A DNA stretch of 64,000 bases from Lineus longissimus (GCF_910592395.1 NC_088326.1:1865001-1929000); one strand, 5' to 3'; shown: positions 21,610-34,202, numbered from the stretch's first letter. The notes: generated by a model from the sequence alone, not told the origin. Numbers and translations are program-made.

Positions 21610-24600
21610 ATGGAGAGTAGTATCTCTGGGGTCTACGGAACGGCCAAGCCACAACACAAGAAGGAGAACTACCTCGACGATGTCATCCGTTTCCTGCGTC
21701 GGTTGCTAGGTTACTGTCTGTGCGTCGTCACGTGCGGCTGTGTCCCGCCGCCAAATGGACGAATGAATGGTCAGGAATATGAGACGGCGTTGTCGGATAC
21801 TGAAAGGGAGGCTGTCAATAGCTTGCTGAAATACTTAGACTCGAGTAAGTTCGAAAAGGTTGTCGATTTTAGTGTAGAAACCAAAGAGTATGGTGTTAAT
21901 TTTAGTTCTATCAAAAAATCAAGTCTGCTGCTTCAAAAACGAGGCACTGTGTAAAGTACATGGAAAACAGTGCTTTGACTTCAGTAATGAAATGATTGAC
22001 GTCTGACACTTGATCAAAGTGGTACAATGATTATTTCATCTTTTACAGAAGCCTCTGACAACCCAACCATTGACGACGAACGTCTCCGCGCCCTATGTAT
22101 CCTGACCTACTCAGATAACGTCGAGCTCCAAAGGTCGGCTGCGTTATGTTTTGCCGAAATCTCCGAAAGAAGTAAGACCATTACAGCTGTTGCTAAGCGA
22201 TCGTTGAGCAGAGTTAAGTGGGTGTATACGCTGTATGACGCGCCCTGGGTTTGCCACCGTGCGGGGTCCGAGGAAGTGACGACTCCTGGTGGCTATGATG
22301 GTAGTAGTTCAGGGTCTGATAGCGTATTTGACGACAACGGAGGTACAGTAGGAATCTTATTCGAGGTGGCACCCGGATGTTAGTGTGGTTTTGGGAAACT
22401 GCTATCTAGATGTTGAGGCAGGCGGAGTGGTTTGGGGCCGATATTAGGGATGGAATTAGAGTACGGTAGAAAGGTTTCTATTATCTCAGTTGTATACATT
22501 GTTCTTGAATGATGGCCGATGTTGGCAGTTTTTGGACAGTTTCAGGTCAGTATTAGAGATGGAATTAGAGATGGCGTAGAAAGGTTTCTCGGTTCGTAGT
22601 GGTATATCTTGTTCATAAGATTAGCAAGTGTCGGCAGTTTTTTGGTCATTTCTGTCTCATAGTTAACCTTATAGGCATTTCTGATGACAATTTCTTGTAA
22701 ATATGTGTCATCCAAAATTCCTCAGTTATACAAAAAATCAGTTTGGTGTTGGTTAGGTACTCATTCAGTGTACTCTTGAATGAAATGCAATTCAGTATCT
22801 ACCATCAACTTCTTCCTGTGGGCAACCAACTGTCTTCCCTTGAGTTTTTCTTCCAGTCTCAGAAGGGGTTGTTCCGTAATTTTGAACCTGGAAGTTTACC
22901 TTATTACAATGTACATGTAGTTAAGGTTGGAAAAACACCCACTGTTCTTCGGTTTTGGATCAGAAATGATGACCCTTCTGTATTAGTAATCGGGTCCCGC
23001 CGGTTTCGGTCACTACATTGTCTTTTCATGAATCCCCTACATCTCTAGGGTCATGGTGTTCGATCGTCCTGCTATCGAAATGTTTGGTCAAGCATGCATG
23101 AATTCAAAGTTGTGTTAGTGTAAAGCCATGGTCATGGTGCATGAAGTCATGTCTGCTCTAGATGGGCTATCGTCTGACCCAGAGTCATGCTATTCCTCCT
23201 GCTGGGCTATTCTGTCTAACCCCAAGGTGAATGTCTGTCACCCATATCCTTCTCCAACTTCTTTGGACTGGTGGATTACATGATACTACCTAATCCAAAC
23301 CCTGCTTTAGGATTTCCAGTATAAACAACTTATCTTTCCATGGTATGGTGGAAGTAAGTGGATGTTGTTATACGTATCGTGATTATTTGTACGTGTAACT
23401 GGAGTTATACGGGGGCAGCGGTAGCGCAGTGGAAGAGAGTCAGCCTCATGATCAGGAGGTCGTGGGTTCGACTCCTGGCCGAGTCACTGCTTAGTTCCCC
23501 TGCTGGTCGAGTTCAAGTGAGCACCTTCTGGTTGCTCCTTGAAACCCCTGATTGATTTCTGTGGAGACCGGGGTAATAATATGATATCCCAAAGCGCTTT
23601 GAGCGAGAACTATAGTGTCACGGAATTGCGCTGTATAAAAGACTCATTATTGTTATTATTATTACTCTGCTACGAGTATTTATTTGTGCAGATGTAGCTG
23701 TTTTATTCATTAAACAGTTTTTATATGATTTGTTGATACATGTTCAACCAATTGGACAATCCTGACAAGCCCTCCCCCTCCTCAATTCCAAACATTATTA
23801 GGATTTTGAAACATATTGACGTTTACATGCAAGGACTATCTCTAGACAATATTGGGCAAATGTAATGTAAAGTAGAAGGAAACCGGAGACCCTATGGTGT
23901 CGAAGAGAGTCACCCTCTCTATCACAGGAGTGTACCGGGACTGACCAGGAATCAACCTTGGGCGTCAGAGGTGATAGGCACTGATGTTTCCACTGGGCCA
24001 CTCTGAGATGGCCCTTTCACTGATTCAGCCAATTGGAAATCAATTTCTTAGATTTAACGAATCCATTGTCTCTGCGTCTAACCTATTTCTCTATCTTTCA
24101 GTGATGGTACCATTAACTCTAGTCATAATGGAACCTCTCAATGTCCTCCTACAATGTCGAGACACTGAGGTTCTACGTGCCGCGTCTCTGGCCGTTAGCA
24201 ACTTCGCCTTGGAAGGTTCGGAGCAAAACCGGGCCGTGATTGTTGAGAGCGGATCCATCCTGCTACTCGTGAATCTTTTGTCGTCCAAGAACTATGAAGT
24301 GCAATGCAATGTGTGCGGATGCATTACGACTCTAGCAACCGAAGGTAGGTGGCGCTCTTCAAAATCTTGCATTTTCAGTATTTTGCTAGCTGTGGGACGT
24401 TCTTCTAAGTGGTTAAGACCACAACCCCAATATAACGTGCATTGCTATAGCTATACCAGACGTGATTTTTCAAGTCATATTACCAGCTCCCATGATCAAC
24501 TGTTTCCAACTTTTTGCATCATCCTCCCAGATGAAAACAAAGTCGACATCATCGAAGCTGGCGCGTCGAAACCTCTTCTCAATCTGTGCCGATCACCTGA

Positions 24601-27600
24601 CCTCCGTGTTCAACGTAATGCCGTTGGTGCTGTTCTTAATCTGACCCATCTCAGTAAGTATGAATTTTGCCATAGAGGGAGCTGCTTGAGAGATTGCTGC
24701 CGATAATATTGAAACAACATCCTGAATTGTTCGTGGCCTTTCCCTGCCAAGTGCTGGGAGGTTTGTGGGACTACTTCGTTGGTGAGATTTGGGCCGGAAA
24801 TTGACCTTAAAATTGACATGAGTTGGCTGTCATCTTCTGTTTTGTGAGAACCATGTTTACCAGGGCCTCAGCTTCAGAAGCGTTCAAGGTTTTCCCTGCT
24901 CCAGTCTCTCTATGGAAATATGCGACAGTGACGTATGATATCCTTAAAATCGCTCTCACGTCCCTTTTCCTTCAGACGCGAATCGCGATGAACTAGTCAC
25001 ATACGGTGCCATCCCCATCCTTGTCGAGGTCCAAACCTCCAAAGACGTAGACGTCCAGTACTACAGCACAGCGGCCCTTAGCAACCTCGGTATGAGCGAG
25101 CGACATCGGACGATGATGGTCGCTGTCGGCCATTGCGATGTTGTTCGGCAGCTGATAACGCTTGCGCAATCACCAGTGGAGAAGGTGCGATGTCAGGCGT
25201 GTTTGGCGCTGAGAAACCTTGCATGTGACAGTAAGTTTTTTGCTTTCTTAAATATTTGACTAAACTGATAACGCCATTCAATGGAAATCATTATTTTCTC
25301 TTTGTCGTGGTGAGTTTTGGTTGAGTTTTTGTTTCAAACTCGCTACAGGTCTTTTGGTGTAAGGAGTGTAACTGCAGCTATTGGTTGTCTTGCAAAACGA
25401 GGGGTGAATCTCATATGTAGGCCAAGCTTGATAAAAACATATTGTTGCTCTTTCAGCGGACAACCAACTCATCATAGTCAGATATGACGGTTTACCGGCG
25501 CTGAAGAAAGTCTTGGTAGGGAGCTCTGGGGAAACCCTAGCAGCAGTTGCGGCGTGTGTGCGAAATTTATCAGTTCATAAAGCAAACGAGGTAGGTGTTT
25601 CTGTCCTGAAATGTTTGTTTGAACCCTTGAAGTTTTGAGAGCTTAGCGGTGTAGTGGTAGGAGGGTCCGGTAGTGATACTGCCTGTGTTGGCCAGTGTCT
25701 TCACCAGTGAACCCACAACAGCTTCTGTTTGATTTGGCCGCCCCTCAACTTTGAAATTTTTACCATCTTTGGCATTTCAGGTTGCCATTATCTGTGAATC
25801 GTTTTTACCGGAGTTGCAAATGATCCTGATGTCATCAGGGAATCCCGAAGCCAAGAAACACGCCGCAGGAACGATACGAAACCTGTCTGCTGGAGACCAT
25901 GCCAGGGTAAGTGAAGTGGAAATTATAAAAAAACTTCATCAAGTGTGTTTGTGAAGAGTAGCACCACCGAGAAGTCTCATTATGTTCAGCAATTACATAA
26001 TCATAGCAAAAAGATCCAAGGTTGCTTTTGTTCGATGCTTTTCATCGACCAAGGTCTGTCTTCGAACAATTTACAACTGATGTATACCCATATTGCTCAA
26101 TAAAATCGTTTTGACGTTTTGGCCAGTCTCTTCTGGTAAGGTGTTATGGTCAAGATCATGCCATTACAAGACCAACATGTTCGTCTTCATATTTTCAGGT
26201 CATTGTGAATACTGGAAACATCGAGACATTATGCATCCTAGTCCTGCGAACACAGACACGACACTCTGGTGCGCAGCTCTCAGTTATCATAGAAACCACT
26301 GCCGCGCTTGCCATTTTAGCTGATGAAGGTAGGAGTTTTTCTCCAAAGTTCATGACAGTAGGCAGCCTGTCTGTAGGTTTTCCCGAAGGTCAGACCAAGC
26401 TGCTTCATCTCTCCTGTACAGTACGCCGCCAGGTCTCCTTCAGTCTCGGTTTCTTGTCCTATCCGGTGCGGTCAGGGAGTGTGCCTGGTGCTGTTTGACA
26501 CATGTCCCAGCCAACACCAATGCCATCTTTGAACCGTTATTGTCTTACCCACTGCCCAACCTTGACAGTTCCAACTTGGCCACAGATGTCGCCCTCAGTC
26601 CTTAAATCGTTACGCATTCACATCCCATGTCTTTGCCTTGCAGAGGAGGTCAAACATATGATGTTGGAGTACGAAAATGGCAAGGTCATATCAAAACTCA
26701 TCGACCTTGCCAATAGGTCATCCAATTCGGAATTACGGTACAACTGTGCAGGGACACTTGGGCAAATAGCTGTCATAGGTAGGTCAGGATTATTTGTCTG
26801 TTCCCCGTCTTCCTGTCTATTATAGGCTATCCAATTAATCTTTTCCTCAGCCTTTCTGGTCTTGAAACTCACTGTCAAATGAAAAAAATACCAAGAAAAA
26901 AATAGTTTGTGGTCCGAAACTAGACCAAAGCTAAATTATGAAATGCCTATCTCATAGAAGCATTGATTACACATCGATTTGTTCTCTAACATTTTAGTTA
27001 GATTAAGTATTTTGTGTCTTTCTTGACACTGGGTGGCAACGTTGATCTAATTTTTCTTGCACCCAATGGTCCTAACGGACCCAAAAGTGTACCTGTAGAT
27101 CTCTGTTGTCAGGCAGTTTCCAAGTACACATGATCAAAACCTCTAATTTCAGCCATCCCCTCTGACCTCATCCAAGCCAACTCAGCCGGCATCTTGTCAT
27201 ACATGACAGACTTCCTCCACAGTGATGACAGCAGTTTCGTTCACATAGCTCTGTGGACCTTGGTGCATTTACTAGACGGTAAGATATATCACGCAATCTT
27301 GTCGTGCTTAGGATTATTTGTAAATCTTGCTGTGCAGGGAGAGTTGACTGTTTTCAACCAACAGTCGAGCAGTTGCTCTGCTGTTTGGCATCAGCATACC
27401 AATAGACACAAATCTGCTTTCTAAATTTCGGGAGTCCAAATTTCAATTTTATGGATAAGAATGTGGATAAATTTTGTTATTCGGAAAGGCGAGTACTACT
27501 CTAATTTCCCAATTTGCAGATTTTCATAGGCTCTACATACTAAAAAAGAAGTAGGCCCCTCTTAGCATTTAGTAATATCCGCAATAATGATATTAGGAGC

Positions 27601-27774
27601 TGAAGTATCTTATTCATTCCTTCAGATCAAGCATTCCTCAAGACTATTCAGCGGAGTCAGCTACCTAGGCGGTTCACACAACTCAAGGAAAAAGCCCCAT
27701 CACCAGCAGTTCAGGAACTAGCAGAGACCGTCATCGATAAATTAATTGCGACAGGTCCAGACGATAGCAGTTGA
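21610..27774 (+). CDS. Vac8-like armadillo-repeat protein, complete
   Basis: Eleven exons: 21610-21844, 22049-22171, 24102-24344, 24531-24653, 24976-25230, 25457-25590, 25781-25906, 26199-26328, 26644-26778, 27153-27278 and 27626-27774. They total 1779 nt, giving 592 aa and a TGA stop; yeast Vac8 is 578 aa. Phases match throughout. Residues 1-50 hold a Cys cluster (Cys36, 38, 42, 44). Then come TEREAVNSLLKYLDS and about ten armadillo repeats with Vac8-like signatures in the same order: YSDNVELQRSAALCFAEI, VQCNVCGCITTLAT, VQRNAVGAVLNLTH, VQYYSTAALSNL, RCQACLALRNLAC and HIALWTLVHLL near the end. Yeast Vac8 is a myristoylated and palmitoylated vacuole-membrane scaffold for vacuole fusion, inheritance, nucleus-vacuole junctions and autophagy. 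This protein lacks Met-Gly, so myristoylation is not expected; the Cys cluster could be palmitoylated (inference). Confidence 0.93.
23413..23668 (+). mobile_element. tRNA-derived SINE with (ATT)n tail
   Basis: In the second intron of the Vac8-like gene. Box A (GGTAGCGCAGTGG) and box B (GGGTTCGACTCCTGG) are well preserved, and the 5' part resembles elongator tRNA-Met. The anticodon stem does not pair properly, so it is not a working tRNA. The body contains CAAAGCGCTTTGAG and GCGCTGTATAAAAG, then an ATT-rich tail. This layout is that of a pol III-transcribed SINE mobilised by a LINE. Confidence 0.85.
23862..24008 (-). mobile_element. SINE family S2 copy, ending about 95 bp before a Vac8-like exon
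   Basis: On the minus strand the head GAGTGGCCCAGTGG (box A-like) and AAGGTTGATTCCTGG (box B-like) are followed by GTGACTCTCTTCGACACC and GTCTCCGGTTTCCTTCTAC. The tail matches 42540-42622 and, more weakly, 37983-38140. The exon it neighbours begins at 24102. Confidence 0.7.
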
Positions 27775-27821
27775 ACGACAATGAATCAGTCCAGGCTGTG
27801 AATGAGATTTATTGGCCAAGG

Positions 27822-28065
27822 TCAAAGTCAAAGTAAATCTTGCGCAATCACTGTATCATTTGGTCAAGGTCAATGTAATGTTGCGCAACCTCTCTTGGTG
27901 GGTTATGGTCAAGGTCAAGGTCAAAGTTAATGTTGTGCAACCTCTCTTGGTTGGTTAGGGTCAAGGTCATAGTAAACGTTGCCCAACCTCTCTCGGTTGG
28001 TTAAGGTCCAGGTCAAGTTAACGTTGAGAAACCTCTCTGTCAAACTTGATGTCAAGGTCAAAGAA
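27822..28065 (+). repeat. Minisatellite (~45-52 bp unit) rich in TCAAGGTCA, in the Vac8-like 3' UTR
   Basis: About five degenerate units, each with a TTGnGCAACCTCTCTTGG-type block followed by GGTCAAGGTCA or a variant. It starts about 50 bp after the stop codon. TCAAGGTCA is the extended half-site bound by ERR/NR5A-type nuclear receptors; whether this matters here is unknown. Confidence 0.85.
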
Positions 28066-28866
28066 CTTATCTCAATCGTAGAACTCATAGGGTGTTGATT
28101 TTTGAAAATCTCGGCTCTGCGTATGATGAGTAAAAAGAGGTTTAGTGTGGGAAACAAATGGTTTGGCAACATGAAATAGTGGTACAGGACTCGGCTTTAC
28201 AACTTAAATTCAAGTGTCACATTGTATTGTGCGAGTTTTAGATTGTGTGCGTCAATTCAGAAGCATATTCCTGTTGTAAACAAAGATATTTTTTATTGGA
28301 AACGTGTTAAGAATAGGTGGGGGTAGTTTTTAGTCAGATTTAAAATGCGACTAGTGTTAGTTATTTTGCTTTTTTTTCTGGAGAATGTTGGATATCGAGG
28401 AGAAGCTCTTTTTCTAAGTGCAATGTACATGGTTGTACTACTGTATTGGTCTGCGAACACGGGACCATGGAAAATGATGTTACGTCACGGATAGCACTAA
28501 CGTTTTGCCGTCCCTCGTCGCGTGTTAGCCGTCCAATGACATCACGATTGTATTAAAACTAGAAATTACTCTTGCCAAACGGCTGAATTGCAACTTTTAA
28601 TCACCACTTTAGAACTTATAAGCAACAACAAATTTTCTTCTTTTATTGATTTTGTTACTATTCATCTTTGCAGAAAATGTTGAATGATTCAAATGCTAAT
28701 CCAAGATGTGTAAATTCCAACGAAATGTACAATTGTCTTTCAATGCACTTTTTTGTCACTGCTTTTTTGTCAATGCCAAATGTTTGCACCTCTTTTAAAT
28801 TCAATTTTTTAATCATGAAACAGGAAAATGACGAATATATTCAAGTGGAAAGTCACCTGCTCCTTT

Positions 28867-29711
28867 AACACCTTCAGCGCCGAACCACGTGGATGTACGT
28901 GGCCCAAATCCCCCTCTTTGAGCTGGTTATCGGAGTCTCATGGACTTCATGAAAGAACTACGCCATCGCCATCTTCAGGGCAAGGTAGGAACTGAAAAGA
29001 CCATACCGTGCCCTGAAGATGGCGATGGTGTAGTTCAGATTTTTAAAGAGACAAGACCACTAATGAATATTCATAGGTTGGAGGGTCCAGGCCTATCTAT
29101 TAGACGAGTGCATGTTTTTTACTCTCAAGTACATATTTGGAGAGGTATTGAAAAAATATTTGTTGTGGCAAGTCTACAGATATAAAGAAATTATTTGATG
29201 AAAAAATTAATTTCGAATTTTGCTAATTGGGTAATAGGGGGCGTGTTTTGAGTTTTTTCTGCCAGTTGGCTGAAAAGAGTGGAAATATCAAAGTCTGTCT
29301 AATTTGTCGATTAAAAAAAAATTTCCGTGGTCAATCACCATTTTATTTTTCACCATTTACTTGCCCGACTGTCCGGAATAACATAATCTAAATTTCAGAT
29401 TCACAACACCACGCGTTCTTTGATGCGTCGCGGTCAAACATTGACAATTTAACTGCTAAAAGGCTTAAAAAATCAATTGTGGTCTTGTCTCTAAATGACC
29501 ATGAAGGAACTACGCCATCTTCAGGGTAAGGTAGGAACTGAAGTCTTTTCAGTTCCTACTTTGCCCTGAAGATGGCGTTTTCAGTTCCTACCTTGCCCTG
29601 AAGATGGCAACGGTGTAGTTCTTTCAGGAAGTCGATGAGATTCCGATAACCAGCTCAAAGGGGAGGGGATTTGGGCCACGTGGATCTACGTGGTTCGGCG
29701 CTGAAGGTGTT
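28867..29711. mobile_element. Foldback element, 845 bp, ~130-bp inverted arms
   Basis: The left end AACACCTTCAGCGCCGAACC and right end (its reverse complement, finishing at 29711) continue as near-identical arms through ACGTGGCCCAAATCCCC, GAGCTGGTTATCGGA and GCCATCTTCAGGGCAAGG. The GCCATCTTCAGGGCAAGGTA unit is duplicated in the right arm. An inner inverted pair (AGAGACAAGACCAC near 29046 and its complement near 29487) nests inside. No transposase frame is present. Confidence 0.9.
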
Positions 29712-32510
29712 CATCAGCTTTCGTGAAATTCTGGATTTTGCTTGTACTGTGCTTAGCAACAATCTTTGAATTAGGATGAATTGGCATAAGTGATAATCAT
29801 AATTTTCTTATCATTTTGTATCATGCAGTGATGATAGTACACGCGTACATGTATATTCGATCTCAGGAGCATAGTCATTGGCATGTTGTGTGTATTATAC
29901 TCTATTTGCATAATTATGTTAATTCCAATCTTTTTATGCAAATGTCTGTTAATTCCAATCAATCATATGCAAATGTGCCTTACAGTGTATGATAAATAAT
30001 GTCAGCCCTCGATCAGAGGAGTGCAATCTCACTTTGTTGTGAAAATTCAAAAGTGCCTTAGAATCTTACGGAAGTATTTATTAAAATCAGTCATGTATAG
30101 GTCATGCAGTGACCAATGTAAACCATGTACCCCCCTCCATTCTGAGAAATTGACTTTAATAGTTTCATATTTTTTTACTATCTTCTCAATCTTTCTCCAT
30201 CTTTTTTTCTTTCTATTGTTTTGTGTATTTTTTACGTACTTTGCATAAAATCAACCAACATTACATTTCAATCTGGGTGCTTCAGAATGCAATCCATTCA
30301 GCTGAAACTTTAAAAAGATTTTGTAGAATGTCTGCAGTCATCATGACAGAATCTCAAATCTTATCGAACAATGCAGCAGACCCTCTCCATTAAGGACAGA
30401 AATCCTTAGGACAAGGAATTCCTGTCCTTAATAAAGAGGTGTCCTGATTGTAGGGAAATTACGATTTCGGGACCAAACTCGGTTTCATCTCATTTGGGAG
30501 GCCTGAACTGGATGTGTTCACTTTGGGATGTATCCCTGCAGCGCCCCCTATGCAGGAACACCAAACTTTACCTCAGCGATGACCAGCAGCAGTGGTGTTC
30601 CTCCTTCTTTAATGTCCATCATTTTTATCACCCATGTCATTAAACCAGATTAACTTTCAAGCCTTAAATGTACACTATTATATTAACAAGAGGATTACAT
30701 GATGTGTTGCAATAAATTTATCAAATAAAAGAGAAATATTCTGTTGACTTCATTTTCTTCTAGAACACCAGAACATGGTAGACACTCGGGCAAAGAACCA
30801 ATCACGACTTTCATAGTACGTGTATATCATTACAGAAGTAAGCTCCTGTGTAGAAGGTTGTGATGGCTCTTGAGCGGTTTGACAGTAATATCCATTTCAC
30901 TCTGACACACTGAACTCTATCAATATTTTCAAAATGACTTAACACAACTCGGCACTCTTACAAACAATAATTTATTCTTCAGAAAACGTATAAACAATGA
31001 TGCGGTTTGAAAATATGGACAGAGTATAGAGCAGATAGAATACTTTGAAATAAAAATACATGGTTTCAGGTGGAGCTAAAAGGTGGCACTGCAGGTATGA
31101 TAAGGATCCGTTTGAACACTGGACAATCTTTGTGCTAAACCAACCAAAGGTTTCTACAAATGGTGCCTGACATGATTCCTTTAAATACGTCCATACAGTA
31201 TCAATTTTACAACGAAATATCCACTTGGACCGAACCCGTTCACATAACAGAATGATAGACTTGAGACAGAAACTTGAATAGAATTAAGTATTTTCAAAAC
31301 CTTTTAAAATGAACCCTTTTAGTACTGCACTTCACTCCGGACGCAGTGGACTGACCTCGTCCCTCAACCTAGGGAGATCCAATTAGGATGTCGCAATGGA
31401 CTGCCCCGGGACAGGTAGGTTCGTACCATTATGTACATCGACAGCTGATCAGAGCTCAGTAACTTCGCCTGACGTCATCAAGTCAGAAACGCACGTGTTG
31501 TTAGTCAGTAAACAAGATCAGCGATGCACATAGACAAATGTTGCGAGTTCGAATCTCGGAAGGACCCAAAAAATTATGCACTTTTTGTTTTTATTGCTTT
31601 TTTTTCATTTACTTAATCATTTTAATAATAAATTTCTCTTCGGAAATTTGGTCTATTGTACACAATGGTACGAATCTACCTTTAAAAAAAACTCGCCCCC
31701 GGGGCTCGGGAGTCTATATAAACCGAACGTACAACGGAAAAACTCCTTAGCGAATACCCCTGTTGGCAGGAGCCCTGCTCTTCTAGGACATTGACAGTGA
31801 TTTCAGTTGCAAAGTGTCTGACCCAAGGACCCGCCAAGGATGATGCAATGTCGCCGGAAGATCATTTCAAGTCAGTTCTCGTGAGTCTTCGATGTCATAG
31901 ACTCAAAGTGACTCCGTATCAACTTGGAATAAGAGTGGTGGTCCGGACGCCAGTAACCTCTTTAAATCCCCCGTTTTTTCAAGAACAAACACCAATTGAG
32001 ACAAACCATATGTGTTTCCCCTTACTTGTCTTCGGTACTAAAAGGGTTAATTTTCAATGATTGCCTTCCGCGTGCTTAATAACTAGGTCGAATGATCTGT
32101 ATAGTCATCCATATTCTGAGGAGCCATTTTAAAAGAGTTGGCCCCCTACGACCTTGTGTGACTTGACCTCCGCCCAAGATTATTTCAACAGATGACGAAG
32201 TCTCTTCTTTTGACATTTTAAAAATCCCACAAAATAAAACCATGGTTACCATGGTTACCTACCCATAAATATTTTTGTGACCACCGGTTAAAACTTCAGA
32301 TAAATATGTAAATTATAGTTTCTACGACATGCAGTAGTCATTACGGTAACTGTGTTTGTGCCAAGCACTATAGTCCCTTTAATTCAACACTTTATTTCAA
32401 CACGGTATTTATAGCATTTTGATATGTCGCTGATATATTATTATGTACATATCTATACAATACTTCAACCACGAGTAACAATTTTAACATGTTTGCATAA
32501 AAATAAAACT
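29712..32510. other. Intergenic, no supported gene
   Basis: AT-rich sequence. A family D fragment lies at 30374-30470. Plus-strand AATAAA at 30711-30716 is too far from the Vac8-like stop to assign. A lone tRNA box B-like motif (GAGTTCGAATCTCGG) near 31547 has no matching box A. Confidence 0.4.
30374..30470. mobile_element. Family D MITE fragment
   Basis: TCTCCATTAAGGACAG and CCTTAATAAAGAGGTGTCC match the interior of the element at 13184-13366. The terminal repeats are lost. Confidence 0.5.
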
Positions 32511-32936
32511 ATGGGCGGTTATTTCCGCATAAATAGAGGTTGTCTCAAATAAACATTTTATGTCGTGTTATGACTCGAATAGACGTTTGGTGGCGCTCGT
32601 TTTAACGGAGACGTACCTGAAATAAACATATTGTGTCGTATCTCAAATAGACATACACTCAAATAGACGTTTGGTGGCGCTCGTATCTCAAATAAAGCGC
32701 CACCAAACGTCTATTTGAGTGTATGTCTATTTGAAAAGCGCCACCAAACGTCTATTTGAGTTATACACAAAAATCAGAAAACACGACAATATGTTTATTT
32801 GAGATACGAGCGCCACCAAACGTCTATTTTAGTGTATGTCTATTTGAAAAGCGCCACCAAACGTCTATTCGAGTCATAACACGACATAAAATGTCTATTT
32901 GAGACAACCTCTATTTATGCGGAAATAACCGCCCAT
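32511..32936. mobile_element. Foldback element, 426 bp, with internal iterated motifs
   Basis: ATGGGCGGTTATTTCCGCAT at 32511 is the reverse complement of the right end at 32936, and pairing runs about 87 bp. The interior carries at least six direct or inverted copies of CACCAAACGTCTATTTGAG and several GTGTATGTCTATTTGA motifs. No protein is encoded. Confidence 0.92.
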
Positions 32937-33804
32937 ATAAAACCCAGTGCCTTACAGGAGTTTAAAAGCGAAGTCCCCACCTAAATCAATAACCATAATA
33001 ATCCCAATGTCCTTGTGAGGAAAACAACACCCGGCTTAAGGGCATTTAAGGTTAATGCAAAGTTCTCCAAGCAGAAATTTAAAGCAGATCGAAGAATATT
33101 CTCTCTGCCAACACAGACTTCCATTATACCATGTGGTCCAGATGTGTCACAGGCGTGCGATGATATCAAAATCAGCAGATCCTTTAAGTGATCGACCATT
33201 CACCACAAAACGTACAGAAAACACAATATATAACACATTGGACATTAAAGGGTAATTTGTGTAGAATAATAAGGTTGTGTAGGCCTATGCCAATTAGTTC
33301 TGCATGGGCTCACCAATCACCAAGATTTTGGTATCTTCAAGCACCTGTGTGATCTATCCTCCATGAATCGGAGAGTAGCGGATCAAAAATGGTGGCCTGT
33401 ATTGGCATTGTAATACGCAACTGTACGGTAGACCAGTTTCTACCACTACTCTCAAAGCCACACCGGACAGCATTCTTTTGATTTAAGACATTTATACTTG
33501 ACTTGAGACCATATTCTTTCCGATCCGAAATAGTCCATCTAGGTAACAACTATTGTTGTTCGGAGAGCCCTTAAATACTAACATTAGAGGTCCCATTGTC
33601 GCTTTTTCATCATTATTTTGGCACATTATGAAATTTCTTTCGTATTTTGTATTTATTTTATCTTACTCGTTGATCGCTGACGGTCACCGAGGCTAAATAC
33701 TACACAATTCAACAGGCTGCTGTTATCATAAGCTCATAAGACTTAACCAATTCAATATCGCCAGAGTATTTTTTATATTACCCATCTGATAAAACTTTTT
33801 TACC

Positions 33805-33927
33805 GTTACCATGATAACCATTCTGAACAGTATCATTCTAACAATCCCTATTCAACAGTATTGTGTTACCATAGCAACTATTATAAGCAACATTAAACCA
33901 AAGTAACCAACCTGTTGCCATGGTAAC
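33805..33927. promoter_or_regulatory. Cluster of three RFX X-box-like 14-mers
   Basis: GTTACCATAGCAAC (33865-33878) and GTTGCCATGGTAAC (33914-33927) both fit the X-box consensus GTNRCC-N2-RGYAAC exactly. GTTACCATGATAAC (33805-33818) fits with one mismatch. X-boxes bind RFX factors and are common at ciliary gene promoters. No ciliary gene is seen close by, so function is speculative. Confidence 0.4.
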
Positions 33928-34202
33928 TATCATGTGACCTTGACGATAACTAGATACTGTGATGGTGAAGAGAATTTCTTACACAAAAACGTGTCTGTAT
34001 TTACACCACGTGCTGACCTTTATATATCATCTTTGATTATAATCAAATTTTGAAAATACGAACTCCAAACCACAGCAATACACTCTCAAAACAGACTGTA
34101 CATGTATGTCGACATAATTCAAGTTGATATAAAGCAGAACCGAAAATGTTCTCGATTTTTAATCAGGCAATTGAGTAACAATAATAATATTAACCTGGAT
34201 AT

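Noticed and set aside
23413-23486. Functional tRNA-Met gene
   Set aside because: Boxes A and B are good, but the anticodon and acceptor stems do not pair and a SINE body and tail follow.
31538-31564. tRNA T-arm-like GAGTTCGAATCTCGG
   Set aside because: No box A, anticodon arm or SINE body near it.
33337-33549. 70-codon minus-strand frame with possible splice borders
   Set aside because: It reads codon-like but has no domain and lies downstream of the stop of the nearest minus-strand gene; too little to call.
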